Shown in pieces: positions 6,784 to 12,797 of a DNA stretch of 12,797 bases. Source of the DNA: JAAXHE01 sp964551635 (GTDB lineage: Bacteria; Latescibacterota; UBA2968; GCA-2709665); assembly GCA_964551635.1 (NCBI GenBank), contig CAZKDZ010000317.1:1-12797 (forward strand). The letters run 5' to 3'. Position numbers and translations under genes: made by a program. Under the pieces are notes generated by a model, which was given only the letters and a program-made list of their open reading frames with translations, did no database searches and was not told where the DNA came from. Position 1 is the first letter of the stretch. The number at the start of each line of letters is the position of its first letter.

Positions 6784-8535
6784 ATGACGAAGAGAACGTC
6801 CAGGAGGAACGGACCGGCCCGGGACAACCAATCCGCCGGCGTCGCGGAAATCTGCAAGGCAGCGGGCGCGGGCGACCTGGATTCGGTGCGGGCCATCCTG
6901 AAGCGGAAACCCGAACTTGCGCGGCGGGACGGAGTACAGGGCTATCAGGCCATTCACTACGCGGCGCGGGAGGGTCACCTGGAGGTGGTGAGGCTGCTAC
7001 TGGATGCCGGCGCCAGCCCGTCACGGATCACCTACCGGGAGCGCGTGTCGGCAATCGACATGGCCCGGCACCACGGGCATGCCGAAGTGGCTGAAGCGAT
7101 GGAAGCGTGGCGGGTGCGGCAGTCGGGAGAGACGGAAACCGGCGTCGAACTGTGCAGGGCCGCCGGGGCAGGCGATATTGAGGCCGTCAGGGAACTGCTC
7201 GACTCGGACCCCGCCGGTGTGCACTCGGTGAACCGCAGCGGCGACACGGCGCTTCACGTCGCGGTGGAATATCACCACGTCGAGATCGTCCAGGAGCTTC
7301 TGGATCGGGGCGCCGATCCGAATCGCACGAATGCCCGCGGGAAGAGGCCGATCCACCTCGCGCTGGGACCGCGTCCCAAACGGGGGTGGGACCCCCCGCC
7401 GAGTCCTTTATGGCCGGTCATAGGGGGCATACTGCTTGGACGGGGAGCGGAATACGATCTGTGGGCGGCCTGCGCGATCGGCGACGTCGACGGCGCGCGC
7501 CGGATCCTTGATACCGATCCCGAAGCCGTGAATGACTGGGCCCGCAACTTTCCCGGCATGGACGCGTATCCAATTTCGATTGCGGCCGACAAGGGACACC
7601 GGGAAGTCGTGCGGCTCCTGCTGGAACAGGGCGCGGACCCGGACACGCCTTATGACAAGTACGAGGGGTACCCCGTAGCCGAGCGAGGCGCCCCGCTACA
7701 CGCGGCGGCGCTCAATGACGATCTGGAGATGGCGATGCTGCTCCTGGAAAACGGAGCTTCCGCGCACACCGTGATGGACGCATCCGGCAATGCATTGAAC
7801 TGGGCGATCGCGAACGGGAACGACGCGATGGAGAAACTGCTGATACGGAACGGCGCATTCCCCGGCTTCGACGACGGGGTGGCGCCCGGATTCTACGCCG
7901 CCAACAGCGACAACATTGCCGTAGACGCGGCGCTCGTCAACTCGGATCCGTCGTGCGCAAAGGACGTTCTGAAGGGCGCCGTCCATGGCGGGCACCCGGA
8001 TCTCGTGGCGCTCTGTCTTTCGCAGGATCCGGGTTTTTCGGAAAGCGAAATGCACGACGTGTTGTGCCTGGCCATGCGGATGTGGCGGTTACGCTGTCCG
8101 CGCAATCCCGGCAAGGCCCGCGCCGAACACTTCTACGCCAGTTTCGAACGCCTTCTGGATCACGGGTTCGATCCCAATGCGCGCGAAAAGAAAGGCGGCC
8201 TCACCCCCCTTCACTGGACCGCGGAGATCACCTGGCACGTCGCGGAGGACGACCGCATCGTGTTCGCGGAAAAACTGCTGAACCACGGGGCTGAGCTGAA
8301 CGTGCTGGGCGGAGAGAGGCAGTCCACGCCGCTGGCAATGGCGGTGCGTTTCGAGTGGCCGGAACTGGCCAGATTTATGCTGGAGTCGGGCGCCGATCCG
8401 AATCTGGCGGGTGCGCCATGGGCGACGCCTCTGGCCTGGACCGAGAATCCGCATGGCAACAAGGATTATTCCCGACTCAACACGAAGATAACAGACATGA
8501 GTGCTTTGCTCAGACAATACGGTGCGGAGAAATAA
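6784..8535 (+). CDS. Ankyrin-repeat protein
   Basis: A 583-residue protein made almost wholly of ankyrin-type helix pairs, a protein-binding scaffold with no visible catalytic domain. Canonical units include GHLEVVRLLLDAGASPS (64-80), HHVEIVQELLDRGADPN (164-180), GHREVVRLLLEQGADPD (271-287) and LARFMLESGADPN (478-540 region, last part 528-540). A longer module of roughly 100 residues recurs: (A/V)E-x-C-(K/R)-AAGAGD at 21-31 and 121-131, and a diverged W-AACAIGD at 227-234. There is no signal peptide or transmembrane segment, so a cytoplasmic location is expected. The ATG at 6784 has a GAAGGGA-type site about eight bases upstream. It follows the BNR_4-like gene by 36 bases. The partner is unknown. 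Confidence 0.88.
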   Translation: MTKRTSRRNGPARDNQSAGVAEICKAAGAGDLDSVRAILKRKPELARRDGVQGYQAIHYAAREGHLEVVRLLLDAGASPSRITYRERVSAIDMARHHGHAEVAEAMEAWRVRQSGETETGVELCRAAGAGDIEAVRELLDSDPAGVHSVNRSGDTALHVAVEYHHVEIVQELLDRGADPNRTNARGKRPIHLALGPRPKRGWDPPPSPLWPVIGGILLGRGAEYDLWAACAIGDVDGARRILDTDPEAVNDWARNFPGMDAYPISIAADKGHREVVRLLLEQGADPDTPYDKYEGYPVAERGAPLHAAALNDDLEMAMLLLENGASAHTVMDASGNALNWAIANGNDAMEKLLIRNGAFPGFDDGVAPGFYAANSDNIAVDAALVNSDPSCAKDVLKGAVHGGHPDLVALCLSQDPGFSESEMHDVLCLAMRMWRLRCPRNPGKARAEHFYASFERLLDHGFDPNAREKKGGLTPLHWTAEITWHVAEDDRIVFAEKLLNHGAELNVLGGERQSTPLAMAVRFEWPELARFMLESGADPNLAGAPWATPLAWTENPHGNKDYSRLNTKITDMSALLRQYGAEK

Positions 8536-8618
8536 CGAGAGTACGCGGCCCCCGTGCGGTAAACGACCGCTCTGCAAATTACCCTCCGCCAATCGTCCCA
8601 GGTCGGCAGTAGAAACCC

Positions 8619-9422
8619 ATGCAGAAGTCTTCACTACATTCCGACCGCGACCATCTCCGATGCCACCAATACGGAGATACGTCGAACCTGAATGCGAGAT
8701 ATGAACTCCACGCGCGATTCAGCACGAACTCGCGCGGCTGGCACCCGTGGGTCTTCGATCAAATCACTGCGCCTTCCGGCGGGAGGATCCTGGAGGTCGG
8801 ATGCGGAGCGGGCTACCTTTGGACTCACAACGCAGAGAGGATTCCGGCGCACTGGAACGCCACGCTTTCTGACTTCTCGCCGGGAATGGTCGAGGCAACC
8901 AGAGAAGGTCTCTCGACAATCACGGCGACCTTCGACTTCGTCGTTTGCGACGTCCAGTCGATCCCTTTCGGCAACCGGAAATTTGACGCCGTCATCGCGA
9001 ATCACATGCTCTATCACGTACCGGACCGTCAACGTGCATTCTCGGAAATCCGCCGAATTCTGAAACCGGGTGGTCTTCTCTACGCGGCTGCGAATGGCAA
9101 GGGCGACAAAAGAAACATCTCCGAACTCGGGCGCAGGGTGAATCCGAATGCGTTTCTGGACAAAGCGGCGGACTCGGACTGGTTCAGCATCGAAAGCGGA
9201 CGCAAGGAGCTTGAAGAATGGTTCTCCAACGTGCATTTGCAGAAGTATAATGACGCTTTACGGATCACTGAAACCGAGCCTTTTGTGGCGTATTTCAAGT
9301 CGTTCGGACGACTCAGCGACCGGGAACTGCGGGAACTGGGAAAAATCGCGGACCGGGAAATCGCCTGCAAGGGCGCGATTCATATTCGGAAACAGCCGGG
9401 CCTTCTGATCGCCACAAAGTGA
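8619..9422 (+). CDS. Class I SAM-dependent methyltransferase (Methyltransf_11/25 type)
   Basis: A 267-residue Rossmann-fold methyltransferase. Motif I is ILEVGCGAGYLW (57-68), which binds the SAM methionine/adenosine region. Asp85 in LSDFSPGM is the acidic residue after strand 2, D111 in VVCDVQSIPF lies near the adenine site, and FDAVIANHMLYHVPD (122-136) and LKPGGLLY (148-155) are the usual post-motifs. The C-terminal 100 residues are a family-variable cap that may set the substrate, which cannot be named. The start ATG has only a weak upstream site. The stop is 29 bases from the next gene's start, with that gene's AGGAGG between, so the two may be co-transcribed. Confidence 0.88.
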   Translation: MQKSSLHSDRDHLRCHQYGDTSNLNARYELHARFSTNSRGWHPWVFDQITAPSGGRILEVGCGAGYLWTHNAERIPAHWNATLSDFSPGMVEATREGLSTITATFDFVVCDVQSIPFGNRKFDAVIANHMLYHVPDRQRAFSEIRRILKPGGLLYAAANGKGDKRNISELGRRVNPNAFLDKAADSDWFSIESGRKELEEWFSNVHLQKYNDALRITETEPFVAYFKSFGRLSDRELRELGKIADREIACKGAIHIRKQPGLLIATK

Positions 9423-9440
9423 AGATGATCCCGCTCAGCA

Positions 9441-9446
9441 AGGAGG
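9441..9446 (+). promoter_or_regulatory. Ribosome binding site of the pRiA4b-like gene
   Basis: AGGAGG, five bases before the ATG at 9452. It decides this start over the in-frame ATGs at 9419 and 9425, which would overlap or abut the methyltransferase stop. Confidence 0.85.
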
Positions 9447-9451
9447 CGAGC

Positions 9452-10261
9452 ATGATCTACCAACTCAAGATTACCCTACTCAACATCCAGCCGCCAATCT
9501 GGAGACGCGTCCTCGTTGACGGGCGGAGGTCTCTCGACGACCTCCACGTGTATATGCAGATCGCGATGGGGTGGACCAACTCTCATGACCACGAGTTTCG
9601 CATCGGCGACTTCCGCTACGGGATGTACGACCCGGAATTCGATGATCTTGGTAAAGACGTGCGGGAAGAAGAACTGTTCACGCTGGAGGAGGTGGCGCCT
9701 TTCGTCGGCGTCGAGTTTCTCTATCTATACGATTTTGGAGACGATTGGCAACATCAGGTGAAAGTCGAAGCAATCGAAGAGCCTGAAGAAGAGGAGTTCA
9801 AGCCCGTATGTCTCGCGGGCGAGCGATCCTGTCCGCCGGAAGACGTGGGCGGCGTTTCGGGATATGCAGAGTTTCTAAAGGCCTTGTCAGACAGCGATCA
9901 TCCGGAGCATACCTCGACGGTCGACTGGATCGGTGGTAAATTCGACCCCGAGTACTACCCCATCGATAATGTCAACAAGTACCTGGCTGAGTTCGATATT
10001 GACGCATTCTACGATTCCATTGTTGACACCTCCTATACCTATCGACAGGGTCAATACCTGGCCTTCATCCACTACTACACGAAGGTTAATGGCATTCCGC
10101 CCGCCCAGGCCGATATCCAGCGCTACTTCGGCGTTACGGCGCCGTCGGTCAACAGCATGCTCAAGCGATTGGAAGAGCAGGGCTTCATCTCACGGATTGC
10201 GCGTCGTCCGCGCTCGATCAGGGTTCTCATCGACCAGTCGAACCTGCCGGAACTGGATTAG
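9452..10261 (+). CDS. pRiA4b ORF-3-like protein with C-terminal winged-helix domain
   Basis: A 269-residue two-part protein. Residues 1 to about 175 match the plasmid pRiA4b ORF-3 family: the opening IYQLKITLLNIQPPIWRRV (2-20), LHVYMQIAMGW (31-41) with the following HDHEF (45-49), YLYDFGDDWQH (91-101), and the C-x(6)-C-PPEDVGG segment (120-134). Its biochemical role is not established; it is common on plasmids and in accessory regions. Residues about 195-269 look like a LexA/MarR-type winged helix: the recognition-helix segment FGVTAPSVNSMLKRLEEQGF (216-235) and a basic wing RIARRPRSIRV (238-248). A DNA-binding role for this tail is inferred. The start is set by AGGAGG. The next gene begins 112 bases later. 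Confidence 0.85.
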   Translation: MIYQLKITLLNIQPPIWRRVLVDGRRSLDDLHVYMQIAMGWTNSHDHEFRIGDFRYGMYDPEFDDLGKDVREEELFTLEEVAPFVGVEFLYLYDFGDDWQHQVKVEAIEEPEEEEFKPVCLAGERSCPPEDVGGVSGYAEFLKALSDSDHPEHTSTVDWIGGKFDPEYYPIDNVNKYLAEFDIDAFYDSIVDTSYTYRQGQYLAFIHYYTKVNGIPPAQADIQRYFGVTAPSVNSMLKRLEEQGFISRIARRPRSIRVLIDQSNLPELD

Positions 10262-10373
10262 GCCTGGCAGTGAAGCTTTTGGACGAAACGGGTACTCATT
10301 TCTCCATGGCGCGCGCTTACGGTCTGGTGTCCCTGAGAACCAGGAAACTCCAATTTCAGGATACAGGAACGCA

Positions 10374-11186
10374 ATGAAGACGCTCAGCGATCAGGACGTC
10401 GAGGCCTTCAGGGAACAGGGTTACCACGTGGCTCACGGCGTGTTCGGTCAGGATGAAATCGGGCACTTGCGCGAAGGCTACGAATATATCCTGGAACTGG
10501 CATCGCGGACTGATCTTCCGGAAGAAATCCTAAAAGGCAGGCGTAACGACGTGCACATTCACCTGCAGACCCCCCGACCGATGGCCGGCCCCGGCGCCGT
10601 TCGATATCTGCGCAAGGTCCAGTGGCCCGCTCTGATTCATCCGGCGTTCGAAGAGGTCCGCAACAGCCCCAGGTTCCCTGCGCTCCTGGCGCCGCTGATC
10701 GGCACGACGTTGAAGCAGTTTATCAATCAGATCAACTTCAAAATGCCCGGCGGAAAGATCGAGTTTCCGTGGCACCAGGACGTCCGTCCCACGCCCGCGT
10801 TTCGCGACCAGGTGAACAATTATGTGCAGACCATTGTCGTGGTGGACGAGGCGACCGTTGCCAGCGGCTGTCTGTACGTCATTCCAGGAAGCCACAGGCT
10901 CGGCGACTTGAGAGTCAAACGGTACGCCAAAGGGAGCATCGAAGAGCAGGTGGACGTCTCCACGGCCGTACCCTGCGAGGCCATGCCCGGCGACGTGCTG
11001 ATGTTCACGTCGTACACGGTCCACGGCTCGTCGCCGAATACGACGGACCGGCCCCGGCGATCCTACATCAACGGCTTCGTCCGCGCATCCGCGTGCGACG
11101 TTGGCAGATGGGCGTTTCTCGAAGGGAAGCCCGTGCCCATCACGAGCGACTACGACCATCACGAGATACGGTACGCGACTCAATAA
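10374..11186 (+). CDS. Phytanoyl-CoA dioxygenase (PhyH) family Fe(II)/2-oxoglutarate oxygenase
   Basis: A 270-residue oxygenase that would hydroxylate an unknown substrate using Fe(II), oxygen and 2-oxoglutarate. The metal-binding triad is visible: H134-x-D136 in FPWHQDVRP and the distal H217 in SYTVHGSSPN. Arg228 or Arg229 (DRPRRSYI, 225-232) is placed to bind the 2-oxoglutarate carboxylate. The N-terminus LSDQDVEAFREQGYHVAHGV (4-23) and CLYVIPGSHRLGDL (166-179) are typical of the family, and the length is normal. AGGAA at 10365 precedes the ATG. All key residues are present, so it should be active. No biosynthetic partner genes are near. Confidence 0.92.
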   Translation: MKTLSDQDVEAFREQGYHVAHGVFGQDEIGHLREGYEYILELASRTDLPEEILKGRRNDVHIHLQTPRPMAGPGAVRYLRKVQWPALIHPAFEEVRNSPRFPALLAPLIGTTLKQFINQINFKMPGGKIEFPWHQDVRPTPAFRDQVNNYVQTIVVVDEATVASGCLYVIPGSHRLGDLRVKRYAKGSIEEQVDVSTAVPCEAMPGDVLMFTSYTVHGSSPNTTDRPRRSYINGFVRASACDVGRWAFLEGKPVPITSDYDHHEIRYATQ

Positions 11187-11296
11187 TCTTGATTCGCAAG
11201 CGGATGTCTACAACGAAGCGCATGACAAGCCTCCGTTCTCCGAGGCCAGAAACGGCTGACCAATTGGCCTTACCAGCCGATGAGGAAGCGTGAATT

Positions 11297-11444
11297 AAGG
11301 TGGGGCGGACATTCCTGTCTGCCCGATTCGCTGTCCATTTGCCCGATGGCGAAATAGGGCGTCCATGGCAGGGTTGCGCCTTGCCTCTGCGTCCGGGCTA
11401 TCGGTTATACGTACGTGAGCAGACAGGAATGTCCGCTCCACCCT
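11297..11444. mobile_element. 148-bp element with 28-bp terminal inverted repeats (MITE/REP-like)
   Basis: The left end (11297-11324) and the right end (11417-11444) are inverted copies matching at 25 of 28 positions; the shared core is GCGGACATTCCTGTCTGC. The 92-base interior has no gene and contains two GCCCGAT copies (11321 and 11341). It lies in the gap between the oxygenase and nuclease genes, so it may also act as a transcription stop. Reading frames through the arms give peptides like RTFLSA and QTGMSAPP, which I recall as recurrent false ORF ends in some environmental genomes; this is from memory and unverified. Confidence 0.75.
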
Positions 11445-11490
11445 GTAAAGGTTTCGTTGGATGTTCGCGTCACAGTCAATACGACTGATT

Positions 11491-11545
11491 CTTTCACATG
11501 CAAATTGCGTAACTATGATATTATACAATGGCTTGAGTGTGAAAG
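11491..11545. promoter_or_regulatory. AT-rich promoter region bracketed by an 8-bp inverted repeat
   Basis: CTTTCACA (11491-11498) and TGTGAAAG (11538-11545) are perfect inverted copies around a 39-base AT-rich core. Within it, TTCACA (11493-11498) and TATGAT (11514-11519) resemble -35 and -10 boxes but at a short 15-base spacing. The region lies about 40 bases before the nuclease start and could hold its promoter and an operator. Confidence 0.3.
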
Positions 11546-11582
11546 CTTCCTTTTTTCGCGAATTGTCCGGGCGAGAAAAACG

Positions 11583-12662
11583 ATGATACCGTCTTGCATT
11601 AAAAGCGAGCATCTGCACAAAGCGATTTGTCGCATCAGGCTTGAGGGTGTTCCGCCGCGCAGGAAGGGGCGGCATTACTGTGTGGTTAAGGATGGCCACC
11701 ACTTTCCACCGAAATACACCGTCTCGTTGGCTCACGAGATAGCCACGGGTCGATTCCTTCTCCCAGACCGATTCTCGGGGGGCGTCGAATCCAATGGCTT
11801 TCTAAGGAAACGTGGCTTCGAAATTGCCGATTGCAATTGCGGAGGAATACACTGCGTCTCACCGACCATGGTTCGTGCTGGTCGACCCAAGAAGAGGAAG
11901 CCCGTGATTCAGCAAGAACATCACAACGAGCATTGTCCCGACTGTAAGGTCCGTGTACGCGATCTTCTCGAACGAATCTACGGAAAATGCCTGGTGAGTC
12001 ACAGGTTTGACTGGCAAACTCATCTTTCCTCATACGCTGGAACACCGATCTACTCGACGCTGCGTGATCTCGTAGCGATTCTAGAGAAATACCGTGGCTT
12101 TGCCCTGAAGGATTTCGTGAAAACCGACACGCTGGCCGGATGTGACTTTTGGGTACCGGAGCCAGGCTTCATTCTGGAGTTAGATGAAAGACAACACTTC
12201 ACGACGCCTCGAAAGCTCACCCTTCTCGCGTACCCGGACGACTTAACCCTGGATTTTTCCAGAAAGCAATGGATCTCGCACTGTGAGCAACACGATGCAA
12301 AGGACAACGATCCCCCATTCCGCGACGAACAGCGTGCATGGTATGACGCGCTACGCGATCTCTTGCCGTCGATAAAGGGTCTTCAGCCGACAGTTAGGCT
12401 TCACGCCCGCGATATGGTTTGGTGCTCGCTCGACCCGGACAGCGCCATCGATCGGAAACGATTTTCCGCATTCATCGGCCATCTTGATTCAACGCAGAAG
12501 CCCCCAACGAACAAACCAAACGTAGTCCAAGAGGCAGACTTCACTGGTGGGAAGACTTCTGTACTGCGAGCAGCACTCGTGTTTCCTCAGGTAAACCATA
12601 GAGCCCTATTCGGAATTGTACCTCATGGAGATAATGCCCAAAAGCCTGTCATACCCACCTAG
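11583..12662 (+). CDS. Probable nuclease with head domain, Cys/His cluster and E-x-D-x-x-Q-H core
   Basis: A 359-residue protein I cannot name to family. Residues about 8-82 resemble the head domain found before some modified-DNA restriction endonucleases: FPPKYTVSLAHEIATGR (41-57), FSGGVESNGFLRKRGFEI (64-81). A Cys/His-rich stretch follows: C84, C86, C91, then H113, H114, H117, C118-x2-C121, which may bind zinc. The core has D188 (in CDFWVPE), E199-x-D201-x-x-Q204-H205 (ILELDERQHF) and R210, similar in order to the DUF559/Vsr-like D...E-x-D-G-x-x-H pattern. A charged block DNDPPFRDEQRAWYDALRD (251-269) follows. DNA cleavage is inferred, not shown. The start at 11583 is chosen because the frame upstream runs through the 148-bp element; its ribosome site is weak. 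Composition is visibly less GC-rich than the neighbours, suggesting transfer. The stop coincides with the IS630 junction, so the C-terminus may be truncated. Confidence 0.65.
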   Translation: MIPSCIKSEHLHKAICRIRLEGVPPRRKGRHYCVVKDGHHFPPKYTVSLAHEIATGRFLLPDRFSGGVESNGFLRKRGFEIADCNCGGIHCVSPTMVRAGRPKKRKPVIQQEHHNEHCPDCKVRVRDLLERIYGKCLVSHRFDWQTHLSSYAGTPIYSTLRDLVAILEKYRGFALKDFVKTDTLAGCDFWVPEPGFILELDERQHFTTPRKLTLLAYPDDLTLDFSRKQWISHCEQHDAKDNDPPFRDEQRAWYDALRDLLPSIKGLQPTVRLHARDMVWCSLDPDSAIDRKRFSAFIGHLDSTQKPPTNKPNVVQEADFTGGKTSVLRAALVFPQVNHRALFGIVPHGDNAQKPVIPT

Positions 12663-12797
12663 TACCCATTGACGGCTAAAGGGCTTCGTAGTCTGGATAC
12701 AGCTTTTTCAGCTTGATGCGCGCATCGTCGGTGGTGAACTGCCAATTGACAGTCTTGCTTGTGTTGTTGCGGTCGTTCGTCCAGGCGGAAACGTGCT
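12660..12797. mobile_element. End of an IS630-family insertion sequence (partial)
   Basis: The element runs off the right edge. Its transposase C-terminus is readable on the minus strand and stops at 12676. IS630 elements insert at TA and duplicate it; a TA lies at 12660-12661, 15 bases outside the transposase stop, which is a usual distance. The exact end and its inverted repeat cannot be confirmed without the other end. Confidence 0.65.
12676..12797 (-). CDS. IS630-family transposase, C-terminal fragment (5' end beyond the window)
   Basis: The minus strand reads 39 residues to a TAG stop at 12676-12678. The translation includes AWTNDRNNTSK, VNWQFTTDDARIKLKKLYP and a final DYEAL. This is the hallmark C-terminus of IS630 (DDE_3) transposases, where W-x-F-x-x-x-DAR-x-KL-x-x-LYP is strongly conserved. 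The catalytic DDE residues lie outside the window, so activity cannot be judged. The end is intact and the reading frame is clean to the window edge. Confidence 0.85.
   Translation of the reverse strand, partial: HVSAWTNDRNNTSKTVNWQFTTDDARIKLKKLYPDYEAL

Noticed and set aside
9933..10373. Upstream extension of the PhyH frame overlapping the pRiA4b-like gene
   Set aside because: It is an Arg/Ser/Thr-rich shadow of that gene; the PhyH family start LSDQDVEAF and AGGAA site fit ATG 10374.
11229..11246. Small hairpin after the PhyH gene as a terminator
   Set aside because: Only a 5-bp stem with an 8-base loop and no T-run.
11295..11735. Minus-strand open frame of 146 codons across the 148-bp element
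   Set aside because: It is formed by the repeat arms and the antisense of the nuclease N-terminus, with no family motif.
1..12797. CRISPR array, tRNA or rRNA gene
   Set aside because: No regularly spaced direct repeats and no cloverleaf or rRNA-like stretch were seen by eye.

Overview
The window comes from a GC-rich Gram-negative bacterium. The evidence is an exported solute-binding protein with an AxA-type signal peptide and a TonB-family energy transducer, which implies an outer membrane. A BNR-type glycan-active protein, a phytanoyl-CoA-dioxygenase-like enzyme and several foldback intergenic repeats suggest one of the uncultured environmental lineages (Latescibacterota, Poribacteria, Hydrogenedentota or planctomycete-like). 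That placement rests on gene style alone and is tentative.

Layout. Positions 1-506 are non-coding and hold short palindromes and a tandem heptamer. A single alpha/beta-hydrolase gene (507-1601, +) follows; its stop codon lies inside a palindrome, and a strong hairpin terminator (1646-1674) comes next. A 164-bp foldback element (1789-1952) separates it from two minus-strand genes: a periplasmic branched-chain-amino-acid-type binding protein (1974-3110) and a TonB-family protein (3292-4062). A divergent 354-bp intergenic region then leads to a long plus-strand run: a 776-residue BNR_4-like protein (4417-6747), an ankyrin-repeat protein (6784-8535), a class I SAM methyltransferase (8619-9422), a pRiA4b ORF-3-like protein carrying a C-terminal winged-helix segment (9452-10261), and a PhyH-family Fe(II)/2-oxoglutarate oxygenase (10374-11186). 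Gaps in this run range from 29 to 112 bases, so partial co-transcription is possible, but no shared pathway is evident.

The right end looks like an accessory patch. A 148-bp element with 28-bp inverted ends (11297-11444) is followed by an AT-richer promoter region and a lower-GC gene (11583-12662). That gene encodes a probable nuclease with a head domain, a Cys/His cluster and an E-x-D-x-x-Q-H core. It ends exactly at a TA dinucleotide where the end of an IS630-family insertion begins; the C-terminus of the transposase is readable on the minus strand at 12676-12797. The nuclease gene is the best candidate for an under-described system, probably DNA defence or modified-DNA recognition, and it may have been cut short by the insertion.

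The likely functions are therefore nutrient uptake (binding protein, TonB), carbohydrate or ester metabolism (hydrolase, BNR_4-like protein, PhyH), regulatory or accessory proteins (ankyrin, pRiA4b-like), and a mobile/defence-like right edge. All family names were read by eye from motifs; no database search was possible.
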